Virus record (IMG/VR): IMGVR_UViG_3300020439_000023
Coordinates: 1-39,541 of that record
DNA: 39,541 bases
Strand: one strand, 5' to 3'
From: a virus
The first letter of the stretch is position 1, and every line of letters starts with the position of its first letter. The notes below the pieces were generated by a model. It saw only the letters and a list, made by a program, of their open reading frames with translations, made no database searches and was not told the origin of the DNA. A program made the translations under genes and the position numbers. Shown here piece after piece: positions 14,855-23,712 of the stretch.

Positions 14855-15857
14855 ATTTTTCGTATCCTTTACCACATGGTTTACCTGTGATAGGGTCTGT
14901 TAATGCAGAATTTCCATATGTCCAATATGTTTCTGCACTTTGTATTGCATCATTTGCCTTATTCCATTCTCTACTTGCCTTACTACCTACTCCATGATAT
15001 ATTGATGGTCTACCATCATATTTTAATATAGGAAAGTCTCTATGCATTGGCCCATCTTTATGCAAATAATGTATAAAAATTTGTCTTGCACTATCTCCAG
15101 CAAGTCTTTCTCTCCAATGTATTACATTACTTCCTTGATAAAATAATGCATCGCCTGGTTCTAGATTTACTGGTATACAGTTTTCTCTCTCATCAAAAGG
15201 ACTTCCCATTGTTAAATCCCATGATGTTTGATTATCCATTCCACAATAGTTTATATCATTACGAACCCATATTGTCCATGGTTTATTATCATCGGTATCA
15301 TATGATATAGGAAAAGTTGCACTAAATTCACATGATGGTCTATCAGTATGACTTAGTAACCTTGAATGTCTGTCATAAGTTCTTCCATATGAATATGTTG
15401 GAACTAATCGAACACCAAATAAGTCTTCAATTTTCTTTTGATACATTAAAAGAATTGTTTCTCCATAATTTGGAAAAGGCATTCCTTTACTAACCCATGT
15501 ATCTAATCCTTTACCTTTATCATCAAAGTTTTCTGCAATAATATGTTCTTCACGATAATATTGTTTTCGTTGTTCTTGGAACTTAAACATATGTTCAGTC
15601 CAATTAATGTGAGACTGACTAAAGAAGTCTCTTGCAACAAAAAATCTATTCTTTGCAAACAAATAACCTTCCTTGGTTATTTCTGGTGCATCCTCTGGAT
15701 GGTCTGTCTCTGGGTTGAAGATTTTATTTCTTCCTTCAACTGATAGATTATAGTTTCTTAGAATTTTTTCTTGAATTTGTTTTACACTTTCAAGATGTTG
15801 TTCTTTTCTTTGTTGTTTTTCTTCTTTACTCTTTCTTGCAAATTCTAAATGGCGCAT
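14847..15857 (-). CDS. 2OG-Fe(II) oxygenase between nrdA and nrdB
   Basis: About 336 residues; I chose ATG 15857 because GAGG lies ten bases before it, while 15866 lacks spacing. The iron/2OG site reads LLSHTDRPSCEFSATFPI (HxD), GDALFYQGSNVIHWRERL (distal His) and ARQIFIHYL (Arg). The N-terminal part is a Lys/Glu-rich helix. Inserted between nrdA and nrdB with overlaps on both sides, so it is co-expressed with nucleotide synthesis. A role in modifying nucleotides or DNA bases is attractive but only inferred from position. Confidence 0.8.
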   Translation of the reverse strand: MRHLEFARKSKEEKQQRKEQHLESVKQIQEKILRNYNLSVEGRNKIFNPETDHPEDAPEITKEGYLFAKNRFFVARDFFSQSHINWTEHMFKFQEQRKQYYREEHIIAENFDDKGKGLDTWVSKGMPFPNYGETILLMYQKKIEDLFGVRLVPTYSYGRTYDRHSRLLSHTDRPSCEFSATFPISYDTDDNKPWTIWVRNDINYCGMDNQTSWDLTMGSPFDERENCIPVNLEPGDALFYQGSNVIHWRERLAGDSARQIFIHYLHKDGPMHRDFPILKYDGRPSIYHGVGSKASREWNKANDAIQSAETYWTYGNSALTDPITGKPCGKGYEKYE

Positions 15858-18145
15858 GCGTCGCATTCCTCATCATCTAATTCTTCCTGTACTGGAAGTG
15901 GTTCGTCTTTTACTTCGACAACCTCATCTGTCTTCATATCATATGTATTTTGGTAATAAGAAGTCTTCCATCCATATTTATAAGTTTTAAGAAGGTCTGT
16001 TGCCATCTCAGAGATAGGAACTTCGTTATTTTCATAGTTTTCTGGGTTATAAGACCAGTTACCACTAATACCTTGGTCAAAGAATTTCTGCATAACAGAA
16101 ACTACTTTGATATATCCATCATTGTCTTGCATATCCCATAATAATGTATAGAAGTTCTGCAACATTTGATATGATGGAACAACCTGTTTTAGAGGCCCTT
16201 TCTTAGACTTTTTAATAGTAATATAGTCTCTAGGTGGTTCTATACCATTTGTCTCGTTAGAAACGACGCTAGAGGACTCTGAGGGCATCTGTGCAGACAA
16301 TGTACTATGTCTTAGTCCAAAACTCTCTATTGACTTTCTTAATTTATCCCAGTTTTCTTTATACACTGGTTTTGCAATTTCGTCAACATCTTTTTTATAT
16401 GTATCAATAGGTAGTTTACCTTCTGCATATTTTGTTCTATCAAACCACTCACATTTACCTTTTTCTTTTGCAAGTTTGTTTGATGCTTTCAATAAGTTAT
16501 ATTGGAAACTTTCTGTAAGTTCATGCACTAATTTATATGCTTCTGCATCACCATATTTAACTTTGTTCTTTGCAAGAAAATGTGCAAGTCCAATGTATCC
16601 AATCCCTAAACTTCTTCTTGCCTTCGTTGATATTTCTGCAGCTTTTACTGGATATCTTTGATAATCAATTAGTTCATCTAATCCACGAACTGATAATTGA
16701 CATAACTCTGGTAGTTCTTCTAGTTTAATTGCACCTACATTGATTGCAGATAGTATACAAAGTGCAATCTCACCTTCTTCATCATCTGGATGACTTATAG
16801 GTGTTGTTGGTAAAGTAATTTCTTGACATAAGTTGCTCATGTTCACCTTGTCAAGAAAACTACTATGACTATTACTATGGTCTATATTCATAATATAAAT
16901 TCTTCCTGTTTCTGCTCTTTCTTTGAGCATATCCATAAACAGTATTCTTGCACTTACTTTCTTTTTAGGGATAGAATAAGCTCTCTCGTACTTTTCGTAT
17001 AGTTCATCAAACTTATCTGTGCCAAATGCATCGTACAAATCAGGCACATCGTGAGGAGAAAACAAAGTGATATCCTCGTCTTTAATAAATCTTTCATAAA
17101 ATAATTTAGATAACTGAATCGAATAGTCTAACTTTCTGACTCTATTGTCTTCTGTTCCTTTGTTATTTTTGAGGACAAGTATGTCTTCAATCTCTTGATG
17201 CCAGATTGGGAAATGGACAGTAGCTGACCCACCCCTAACACCATTTTGTGTACAACATCTGACTGTTGATTCAAATTTCTTGAGGAAAGGTATAACTCCT
17301 GTGTGCTGTACTTCTCCACCACGAATTTTAGAGTTGATTCCACGAATCCTACCAGCATTAATACCAATTCCAGCCCTCTGTGCAACATACCTACCGATAG
17401 CCATATCACTAGAAAAAATACTTGGCAAAGTGTCATCACTGTCCACCAAAACACAACTAGCAAACTGTCGAAGAGGAGTTCTAACCCCCGCCATAACTGG
17501 GGTTGGTATGTTGATTTTAAATTGACTAATCGCGTCATAATATCTTTTAACATAATTTAACCTCGTTTCTTTAGGGTAGTCCTTAAATAGAACTGCACTA
17601 ATCAAAATGTACATAAACTGTGGAGACTCATACAGTTTACCAGTTGACCTGTCCTGTACAAGATATTTATCCACTACCTGTCGAAGACCCGCGTATGCAA
17701 ACATCAAGTCTCGATTATGATTTAGATATGAGTTTAATTTACTCCATTCATCATCGTCATAATAACCTATCAATTCTTTGTCATAAACACCTAGTTCTAT
17801 ATTTCTTTCTACTATCTCTTTTAATGGTGGATAGATTTTACTATCTTTCCATTTGGTGTTAAAGACATCTTTACGAATTGCAAACAATAATAATCTTGCA
17901 GCTACATATTGATAATTTGGCGTATCCAATGATATCAAATCAGATGCAGATTTTATTAATGTGTCTTGAATCTCTTGAGTTGTGACTCCATCATAAAAAG
18001 ATAAGTTTGCACTCATTTCAACCTGTGATGCAGAAACCCCATTGATACCATCACATGCAGCTTCTACCATTTTATGAATTTTATCTAGATTTAAATTTTC
18101 TTTTGACCCATCCCTCTTTACTATACTAAGTCCATTACCATTCAC
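15845..18145 (-). CDS. nrdA: ribonucleotide reductase class Ia, large subunit
   Basis: 766 residues, slightly longer than T4 NrdA. An N-terminal ATP-cone (LSIVKRDGSKENLNLDKIHK) is followed by the barrel with FASCVLVDSDDT, NLCQEITLPTTPISH and EIALCILSAINVGAI (substrate and catalytic Cys regions), and TLSAQMPSESSSVVSNETNG. The C-terminal CDACAI is the redox Cys pair that accepts electrons from glutaredoxin. Start ATG 18145 shares a base with the primase stop. No inteins or breaks seen. Confidence 0.96.
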   Translation of the reverse strand: MNGNGLSIVKRDGSKENLNLDKIHKMVEAACDGINGVSASQVEMSANLSFYDGVTTQEIQDTLIKSASDLISLDTPNYQYVAARLLLFAIRKDVFNTKWKDSKIYPPLKEIVERNIELGVYDKELIGYYDDDEWSKLNSYLNHNRDLMFAYAGLRQVVDKYLVQDRSTGKLYESPQFMYILISAVLFKDYPKETRLNYVKRYYDAISQFKINIPTPVMAGVRTPLRQFASCVLVDSDDTLPSIFSSDMAIGRYVAQRAGIGINAGRIRGINSKIRGGEVQHTGVIPFLKKFESTVRCCTQNGVRGGSATVHFPIWHQEIEDILVLKNNKGTEDNRVRKLDYSIQLSKLFYERFIKDEDITLFSPHDVPDLYDAFGTDKFDELYEKYERAYSIPKKKVSARILFMDMLKERAETGRIYIMNIDHSNSHSSFLDKVNMSNLCQEITLPTTPISHPDDEEGEIALCILSAINVGAIKLEELPELCQLSVRGLDELIDYQRYPVKAAEISTKARRSLGIGYIGLAHFLAKNKVKYGDAEAYKLVHELTESFQYNLLKASNKLAKEKGKCEWFDRTKYAEGKLPIDTYKKDVDEIAKPVYKENWDKLRKSIESFGLRHSTLSAQMPSESSSVVSNETNGIEPPRDYITIKKSKKGPLKQVVPSYQMLQNFYTLLWDMQDNDGYIKVVSVMQKFFDQGISGNWSYNPENYENNEVPISEMATDLLKTYKYGWKTSYYQNTYDMKTDEVVEVKDEPLPVQEELDDEECDACAI

Positions 18146-19140
18146 TATACTTTACTCCAGTTATTAATTGCAAGGGATAATTCTAAACCTTGTCTTGTAT
18201 TCTCGTCTATCACATCTTTGACTGGGCAACTCATTCCTGCTAGCCACATATCATTGATATCTTTTTCTTTTATTGTCTCAGGCCATACACAAACTTTGTA
18301 TCCAAGCTCTGACATTTTTCTCATCTTCTTGATGATTTCTTTATTCCTTGGTTCATTATCAAAGACAAGAGTTGAATTACTCTTGGATATTTCGTTTGTT
18401 ACCTTGGAGAAGTCTGAACCTGCGACTGCAATGCAGTTGTCCAGAAATAAAGAGTCAATTGGCCCTTCAACAACATAAAGAGGTTGGTTGAAATCAACTT
18501 TGTCGAGATTGAAAATAAGTGGTTTTTCTTCATCGAATCGTAGTGTTAAATATCTCAGTTGTGAATCATTTAATGCTCTACCTGTGACTCCTATGAGATT
18601 TTTTTGTCTATCATAGAAAGGTAAAACAAGTCTTGGGTCATTTCCTAAAACTCTCTTATTATACTTATAATTTATCGAACTTAGACTTTGTGCAGACTCA
18701 ACAAAGTACATGTCTTTCCAATGTTTGTATGGTATGTCTCTTGAAGTTAAATAGTCAACACATAGTTTACTATCTTCTGCCTTAGTGTATTTACCAAGTG
18801 GATTCTCTTTAAACTTTGGTGGTTCAAAAGTAAAGTTCTGTTGTGCAACTGGTCTGGTATCATTCTTCTTGCCGAATCTTTCCATGACCCATTGTTTATA
18901 CAACATTTCATCATGGTCTTTGAGAAAAATACCTATATTGGTTGAATGTCCACAATTATGACATTTATAGACATAGGTATCCTTATGTTGAAAGTGATAT
19001 CCTCTTGCTTTCAACTGATTTTTAGAACTATCTCCACAATAAGGACATGAATGGTTAAGGACTTTATCATCCTTCCATTTCACATTACGAAATTTAGGGG
19101 ATACCAATTTAAGGTATTTTTTATCAATCCACAAAGACAT
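18145..19140 (-). CDS. gp61: DNA primase (T4 gp61 type)
   Basis: 331 residues, near T4 gp61 (342). The N-terminal zinc-binding domain has CPYC (32-35) and CHNC (60-63). The TOPRIM core shows PLYVVEGPIDSLFLDNCIAVAGSD, then TLVFDNEPRNKEI. It makes RNA primers at the fork with the gp41 helicase, which is not in this window. No Shine-Dalgarno; TATTAT lies six bases before ATG 19140, so the message may be leaderless. Confidence 0.92.
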   Translation of the reverse strand: MSLWIDKKYLKLVSPKFRNVKWKDDKVLNHSCPYCGDSSKNQLKARGYHFQHKDTYVYKCHNCGHSTNIGIFLKDHDEMLYKQWVMERFGKKNDTRPVAQQNFTFEPPKFKENPLGKYTKAEDSKLCVDYLTSRDIPYKHWKDMYFVESAQSLSSINYKYNKRVLGNDPRLVLPFYDRQKNLIGVTGRALNDSQLRYLTLRFDEEKPLIFNLDKVDFNQPLYVVEGPIDSLFLDNCIAVAGSDFSKVTNEISKSNSTLVFDNEPRNKEIIKKMRKMSELGYKVCVWPETIKEKDINDMWLAGMSCPVKDVIDENTRQGLELSLAINNWSKV

Positions 19141-19146
19141 ATACCT

Positions 19147-19174
19147 ATAATACTATATAATTGGTATTTGTCAA
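19147..19174 (-). promoter_or_regulatory. sigma70-like promoter before the primase
   Basis: On the minus strand: TTGACA (19174-19169), a 16-base spacer, TATTAT (19152-19147), then six bases to ATG 19140. The GGTACA spacer motif of the other early promoters is missing here. Confidence 0.55.
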
Positions 19175-19215
19175 GGTAATAATCCCTCTCTCTTGAGATT
19201 AAATAGACATTGGTT

Positions 19216-19749
19216 TTAGTTTTTCTTGATAACTGCAGCTTGACCCTGTGAGGTAGAACCATCTGGGTTCTTGATGGTGACATTTCTGTAGTAAACTACC
19301 ACTTCTTGTACTTCACGAATGTATCTTCGTAGTTCTTGCATGTTGTATGCAAGGAGTTCATAATCACTGACCGAGAATGCAACAAAGACGACATCACCAT
19401 TGTTCATCTTCTTCATATCATCCATAAATCTATCGAGATATGTGTAATCTTCTGGCCAATCTGGATTTTCTTTACCTAAATCACATACCCATTTACCATC
19501 TATTTTGGTTCTAGGTCTTTTACCTTCTTCATTTTTTACACATGGATTTGCAATCTTAGCTTCAGATACCACATAGAACTTAGGTTCTTTCAAATCAATG
19601 TTCCTAGGCATTGTAGGTTGAATAATATCTATTTCTAATGGTTTACTGACTATATCTATCTTCTTGTTAGGTATTAACGAACAACCACTAATTGTTAGGG
19701 TTGATATCAGAAGAAGGGTCGTCCAGTGAGTCCAATTCTTTACTGTCAT
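19216..19749 (-). CDS. lipoprotein, probable outer-membrane spanin (o-spanin)
   Basis: 177 residues. The N-terminus has a short positive end, a hydrophobic stretch and LTISGC, a lipobox with Cys23 as the modified residue. The mature part is longer than typical Rz1 proteins and lacks Pro-rich repeats; it holds a folded-looking domain (FMDDMKKMNNGDVVFVAFSV). The reason for calling spanin is its start 62 bases inside the end of a membrane-anchored coiled-coil gene, the usual Rz/Rz1 arrangement. A different periplasmic lipoprotein remains possible. Confidence 0.6.
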   Translation of the reverse strand: MTVKNWTHWTTLLLISTLTISGCSLIPNKKIDIVSKPLEIDIIQPTMPRNIDLKEPKFYVVSEAKIANPCVKNEEGKRPRTKIDGKWVCDLGKENPDWPEDYTYLDRFMDDMKKMNNGDVVFVAFSVSDYELLAYNMQELRRYIREVQEVVVYYRNVTIKNPDGSTSQGQAAVIKKN

Positions 19750-20083
19750 TTTCTATACTCTCAAAAACTTGTGCAGTTCCATCATTGATTCTTTTTTCAA
19801 TCATTCCTGGCTTTGCAATTGCAAGTTGGTTTAAATTATGTCTTCTAAAAATGTCGAGATATGAGTTCATCTCTTGTTCTATTTGTGCATTTCTTGATGC
19901 AAGATTATTTAGAGCTTTACCTTGTTTTTCAAAGTTCTCTTTCATTACATTCATTGCAGCTTGTTGTTCTGCAACTGCACCTTCAAGTGCAAGATTATTT
20001 GCACTCAAAACTTGATTTTGGTTATAAAGATAGTAAGAACCTAATCCCAGTACCAATATAATTCCAATTAACATTTGTTGCAT
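19688..20083 (-). CDS. membrane-anchored coiled-coil protein, probable i-spanin
   Basis: 131 residues: an N-terminal membrane helix (about 4-19, MLIGIILVLGLGSYYL), then a long coiled coil (28-80, EGAVAEQQAAMNVMKENFEK and so on) facing the periplasm, then an acidic tail. This topology matches Rz-type inner-membrane spanins, which fuse the two membranes at lysis. GAGGAATATT before ATG 20083 supports the start. The end overlaps the lipoprotein gene by 62 bases. Confidence 0.65.
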   Translation of the reverse strand: MQQMLIGIILVLGLGSYYLYNQNQVLSANNLALEGAVAEQQAAMNVMKENFEKQGKALNNLASRNAQIEQEMNSYLDIFRRHNLNQLAIAKPGMIEKRINDGTAQVFESIENDSKELDSLDDPSSDINPNN

Positions 20084-20301
20084 TACGAATATTCCTCAAT
20101 GTATCGTTTTACATCACCTACAGTGATTAGATTATCTGTATCCTCATCTGGTATTTCCATATCAAATTCTTTTTCAAATAACATTACAAGTTCTACTGTA
20201 TGTAAAGAATCTGCACCTAAATCTTCCATGATTTTACTGTCATCACTTATTGTTGATGCATCTATATGTAAATGGTCTGCAATTAATTGTTCTACTGACA
20301 T
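20083..20301 (-). CDS. acpP: acyl carrier protein
   Basis: 72 residues, typical ACP length. LGADSLHTVELVMLFEKEFD (about 28-47) contains the phosphopantetheine attachment Ser32 in a DSL motif; the usual DSLD is DSLH here. The acidic helix II and IPDEDTDNLITVGDV match bacterial ACPs. It would need a host holo-ACP synthase. It sits three genes downstream of the diiron protein (21626-22717). It may carry acyl chains for membrane or virion lipid changes. Confidence 0.9.
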   Translation of the reverse strand: MSVEQLIADHLHIDASTISDDSKIMEDLGADSLHTVELVMLFEKEFDMEIPDEDTDNLITVGDVKRYIEEYS

Positions 20302-20302
20302 T

Positions 20303-20554
20303 TTATAACTCCTTTATTATATAGTTCAGTCCAGCTGCACTTCTATATTCTACAACCTCATTATCTTCGGTTGTAAACTTTAGATGTTTTTCTTTCTGTA
20401 CTGAAATCTTTTTCACTATGTAACTTTTATCGTCTGCATCACCCCATTCTTTGTTGAATGATACTGTTACTTCATATCTTGTTCTGAATAAGTCTATGAA
20501 CCACCAAAATGCAAACTTAATCCATTCCCAAACTTTAATTATCCACTTTTGCAC
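20303..20554 (-). CDS. small membrane-associated protein, GTG start
   Basis: I start this gene at GTG 20554 (VQKWIIKVWEW...), which has GGAG five bases upstream and overlaps the upstream gene by 20 bases. A longer ATG start at 20653 would add 33 residues lying entirely inside the conserved end of that gene. About 83 residues: WIIKVWEWIKFAFWWFIDLF is a Trp/Phe-rich amphipathic or membrane stretch, followed by a beta-rich region. Sits next to ACP. No family recognised. Confidence 0.6.
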   Translation of the reverse strand: MQKWIIKVWEWIKFAFWWFIDLFRTRYEVTVSFNKEWGDADDKSYIVKKISVQKEKHLKFTTEDNEVVEYRSAAGLNYIIKEL

Positions 20555-21629
20555 TTGCTCTCCACTGATAACATGACCAATATCTTGCTTTAGTTTTAGG
20601 GCCTGGGTCTGAACAATTATGTCTTGCTCTAAATGACTTTCTTCGTTCTGCATTATCTCTGTTTATACCCATGTTAGGGTCTCCAAAACGAACCACTACG
20701 ACCTTTCCTTTTTCATTCTTTACATAGACCTTAAACTTCTTATTAGGGTTCTCAGAAGTCCTTATAGGGTCATTTAATTTAACTTTTTTACCTTGATACT
20801 CTGCTTCTGTAATTACATGGTCATAATATCCTAAACATTCTGCACAACATTCTTCTTGAGCTCTTTTTATTTGGTCTGCTGTAGGAGCTCCTTTTTCACC
20901 CTTTTTCCTCATCTTCTCACCAGAACCAGCTTTAATTCTTGCCTTTTTCTTTCTGATATTGTCCCAGAGACCCTCGTCTAATTCATCATCACCCAATTTT
21001 AAAAACATTTTATTTTTGATTTGTTTTTTATCGGATGCAGTCATTCCTGCTTGTTTTGCAAGAGAGTTGATAAATGCAAGACCATCTTTTTCATTTGCTT
21101 TGTATCTCCTACCCATTTCTTTCTTAAGACCATTTGCAATTATGTCAAGAACATGAGATACATTTGTCACTATCCTACCATCTGTCATAAGTCTTGCCTC
21201 ATTTACAGACTGTAGTGAACCTTTTAAAACAACTTTTTTCTTTTCTTTTTCTTTGTTTTTTACAAGAGGTGGATGTTCGTCTTCGTCACCAGCAACAATC
21301 ATACCTATTTGATTTATTAAAGATGTAACTACTGGTGTGGGTAATTGTGATAATTGTTGCATTACATCTTTAGATAGACCTTTTACATTTTTTAGTTTCT
21401 TTTTCCAAGAAGAGATTGCAGTCATATCTTTTTTTCTTGATTCATTCATTGACTGACCAGGCGTATCATCCATATACCTTTTCAAAAGTTCTGGTGTTCC
21501 TACTTCTCTATAACCAGAGTCTTCTTTCTTTTTCTTTTTACGAACAATAGGTTTATCAGTAGAAACTGCAGCTCCAGTTGAGTTCACTGGTGCATCTTCG
21601 AACATTTCTTTAAACCTTTTTATTTTCAT
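20535..21629 (-). CDS. putative head-internal protein with DUF5872-like C-terminus
   Basis: 364 residues. The N-terminus MKIKRFKEMFEDAPV resembles the capsid-targeting openings of this phage's other genes. The middle is Lys/Glu-rich. The C-terminal region FGDPNMGINRDNAERRKSFR, then ARHNCSDPGPKTKARYWSC matches a domain very common in marine T4-like phages (I think DUF5872), with conserved Cys, His and Trp. It is often fused to virion-associated proteins. Overlap of four bases with the upstream diiron gene. Exact role unknown. Confidence 0.65.
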   Translation of the reverse strand: MKIKRFKEMFEDAPVNSTGAAVSTDKPIVRKKKKKEDSGYREVGTPELLKRYMDDTPGQSMNESRKKDMTAISSWKKKLKNVKGLSKDVMQQLSQLPTPVVTSLINQIGMIVAGDEDEHPPLVKNKEKEKKKVVLKGSLQSVNEARLMTDGRIVTNVSHVLDIIANGLKKEMGRRYKANEKDGLAFINSLAKQAGMTASDKKQIKNKMFLKLGDDELDEGLWDNIRKKKARIKAGSGEKMRKKGEKGAPTADQIKRAQEECCAECLGYYDHVITEAEYQGKKVKLNDPIRTSENPNKKFKVYVKNEKGKVVVVRFGDPNMGINRDNAERRKSFRARHNCSDPGPKTKARYWSCYQWRASAKVDN

Positions 21630-22717
21630 GCTACCTCTTCTAATGGTTTACTTAATTCTTCCCATGATGTTTCGTAGTCTGATTCTGCATCAATCCATTG
21701 TGAAACACCTAACTGTTCATATTTAGGTAAAAGTCTATCTGGAAGTAGTCCAATCTTCTTAAGATTAGGCATGACTCTGTTAAATAATAGATATTGAAAT
21801 TGTGAACTTAATGTATTTTCTCTAGACCATTCGTCTGTATATTCTAAATCAAATCCCCATTTTTCCCAAACTTCATATTGTTTAAATCTATTTCTCATAA
21901 CAGTACATGCTTCCAAACAAAAATCTTCTCTTTCTATTCTTTCTTCTTCTGTTAGTGTTGTAACAAAACTTGTTAAATAATTTACACCAAATGTTACATG
22001 TCTTGCTTCATCACGAATTACAAGTCCTAACAATCTTTTAAATACTGGGTCTTGAGTAGTATCTCTTATAGTATTAAAGATTGCAAGTGCAAGTCCTTCT
22101 ATAATAATTTGCATTCCTATGAATTTAAAATCCCACCTTGGGTCTGTGAGTATCTTATCTAGTAATGCTTTTAAATTTTTTCCAATAGGCATAATTCTAC
22201 CTATTCTAGTTTGTAAATATTTGTTAAATGCTTCTACATGTCTTGCCTCATCAAAGGTCTGAGAAGCTGCATAGAGTTTTGCATTGAATGTTGGAGCACA
22301 ACTTGTAAGTTGAGATGCAACTAGTAATGCACCTTGTTCACCATGCATAAGTTGACTTATAGTCCAATCTTGACTATCCTTAATAAACTGACATCTATCT
22401 TCATAGGATAACTTTGCATAATCTTTATGGTTTTTCCATTGGTCATCCATAAACTTAAAACCTTCATCACTAAATTCTGGATAAGGAATACTCCAATCTA
22501 CATCCTTTTCTACATTCCACTCTAACTCTTTACCAAGTTCATATAGTTTTTTTATACGATTATCTTGAACCTTATAATCCCAATTGTAACAACCAGTTAA
22601 TGGTGTATTAAATATTTCTACAACATCTTCTGGATTTAATTCTTGTTCAACTGGATAGTTTGCACCTTCAAAAAGTTTATCTTCTTTTGGTGGATTATCT
22701 ATTTTAGATATTTTCAT
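21626..22717 (-). CDS. ferritin-like diiron oxygenase / desaturase-like protein
   Basis: 363 residues with a complete diiron motif set: Glu127 (HGEQGALLVA), ExxH at 157-160 (TFDEARHVEAF), Glu207 (IIIEGLAL) and ExxH at 237-240 (IRDEARHVTFG). This is the E..ExxH..E..ExxH plan of R2-like, AurF-like and acyl-ACP-desaturase-like oxygenases. Its own ACP gene lies three genes downstream, which would suit acyl-ACP hydroxylation or desaturation. R2-like ligand-binding oxidases or N-oxygenases are alternatives. It is clearly distinct from NrdB (13754-14854), as motifs and size differ. Confidence 0.75.
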   Translation of the reverse strand: MKISKIDNPPKEDKLFEGANYPVEQELNPEDVVEIFNTPLTGCYNWDYKVQDNRIKKLYELGKELEWNVEKDVDWSIPYPEFSDEGFKFMDDQWKNHKDYAKLSYEDRCQFIKDSQDWTISQLMHGEQGALLVASQLTSCAPTFNAKLYAASQTFDEARHVEAFNKYLQTRIGRIMPIGKNLKALLDKILTDPRWDFKFIGMQIIIEGLALAIFNTIRDTTQDPVFKRLLGLVIRDEARHVTFGVNYLTSFVTTLTEEERIEREDFCLEACTVMRNRFKQYEVWEKWGFDLEYTDEWSRENTLSSQFQYLLFNRVMPNLKKIGLLPDRLLPKYEQLGVSQWIDAESDYETSWEELSKPLEEVA

Positions 22718-23298
22718 TTTACATCATGTCCTGTAATTAACATTGATTGGTCTTTACTGTAGTTATATACACGATATATATCTACACCCATGACATTATC
22801 AGTTTTACCTAAGATTTGTACTCGGTCTCCTCTAGTACCAATACAATCTTCTTCGTTCCAAACTGATTGTCGTAATTCGTAGTCTTTTCCTTTTACCAAA
22901 TTGTTTTTATTATCATGTCCTTCTAAAAGGTCAAGTGTTAAATCATTTTCTTTTAAATATGTGTAGAACGATTCTTCTAGATATTTTCCATCTATTTCAA
23001 AATGTTCTTTGAGAAGTGCTAACGATGCAGCGTAAGATGCAAGTCTTGTCCTACCAAATGGTAGAAGTTCTAAGACTCTTTTTAAATTAAATACTAACCT
23101 GTGTAGTAATGTGAATGAATTTTTTTCTTCTGAGGTTTTAGGTTTTTTGGTTTTTATTCTTTTACCATTATCATCAATGAGACCGAACTTATATGCATCC
23201 ATCTCACTCCACTTTCTGGTCATCATTTTTAGAATACGAAATACAATGACTGTATCAACTACATTCATTGCACCTTCTTTTAACTGTACCTGTGTCAT
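22714..23298 (-). CDS. conserved marine-phage protein
   Basis: 194 residues. The segment VDTVIVFRILKMMTRKWSEM, then DAYKFGLIDDNGKRI and FTLLHRLVFNLKRVLELLPF is a family I recall in both T4-like and other marine phages, probably virion-related, with no certain function. Start ATG 23298 overlaps the upstream stop (TTATGA); an internal ATG at 23268 with AAGAAGG upstream is an alternative. Mostly helical, no membrane segment. Confidence 0.65.
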   Translation of the reverse strand: MTQVQLKEGAMNVVDTVIVFRILKMMTRKWSEMDAYKFGLIDDNGKRIKTKKPKTSEEKNSFTLLHRLVFNLKRVLELLPFGRTRLASYAASLALLKEHFEIDGKYLEESFYTYLKENDLTLDLLEGHDNKNNLVKGKDYELRQSVWNEEDCIGTRGDRVQILGKTDNVMGVDIYRVYNYSKDQSMLITGHDVK

Positions 23299-23663
23299 AA
23301 TTCTCTTAATACCCCTGCTACTTCCATATCTACTGGTATTTCAGTCTTCCAATCTTCTGTCACATAGTCCATATAGATTAAACAAGTTTTGAGTACAGGC
23401 CAGTACTCTTGGTCTATTTTGAATTCTAACATTTTTACTGTATTTTCGAATCCAAAAATATTGAAAATGACAATGAGATGATTAAGAATTAATCTTTCTC
23501 TGAGTTCACCATTTTTATAATATCTTCGTAGTAATCTTTTTAAATACCTAAACCTACGAAGGTCTTCCATGAACTCTTCCATCGATGTGCATTGAGGGTT
23601 ATCATAACACTGCATTGCAAACATCGTGAAGTTCTCATCTGTTAAATTTTCAAATAATTTCAT
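23295..23663 (-). CDS. conserved phage protein (MKLFENLTDENF family)
   Basis: 122 residues, helical. The opening MKLFENLTDENFTMFAMQCY, then DNPQCTSMEEFMEDL and ERLILNHLIVIFNIFGFENT is a family repeatedly found beside the 22714-type gene in marine myoviruses (I recall it as a DUF). No function known. The start lies just after an inverted repeat centred on TATAAT (23674-23688). Confidence 0.7.
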   Translation of the reverse strand: MKLFENLTDENFTMFAMQCYDNPQCTSMEEFMEDLRRFRYLKRLLRRYYKNGELRERLILNHLIVIFNIFGFENTVKMLEFKIDQEYWPVLKTCLIYMDYVTEDWKTEIPVDMEVAGVLREL

Positions 23664-23673
23664 AATTTATATC

Positions 23674-23688
23674 CTAGTATTATACTAG
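23674..23688. repeat. 15-base palindrome, possible operator
   Basis: CTAGTATTATACTAG is a perfect seven-base inverted repeat around a central base. On the minus strand it contains TATAAT, and it lies about 10 bases upstream of ATG 23663. A -35 box is not convincing. Confidence 0.5.
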
Positions 23689-23712
23689 TATATAGGTGAA
23701 TTATAAGAAAGT

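Noticed and set aside
17128-17553. A 141-codon open frame inside nrdA, same strand
   Set aside because: It lies within the conserved nrdA barrel in another frame, has no ribosome site and no family resemblance.
20303-20653. Long 116-residue version of the gene starting at ATG 20653
   Set aside because: The extra 33 residues fall within the conserved C-terminus of 20535-21629, and a GTG start at 20554 has a good ribosome site.
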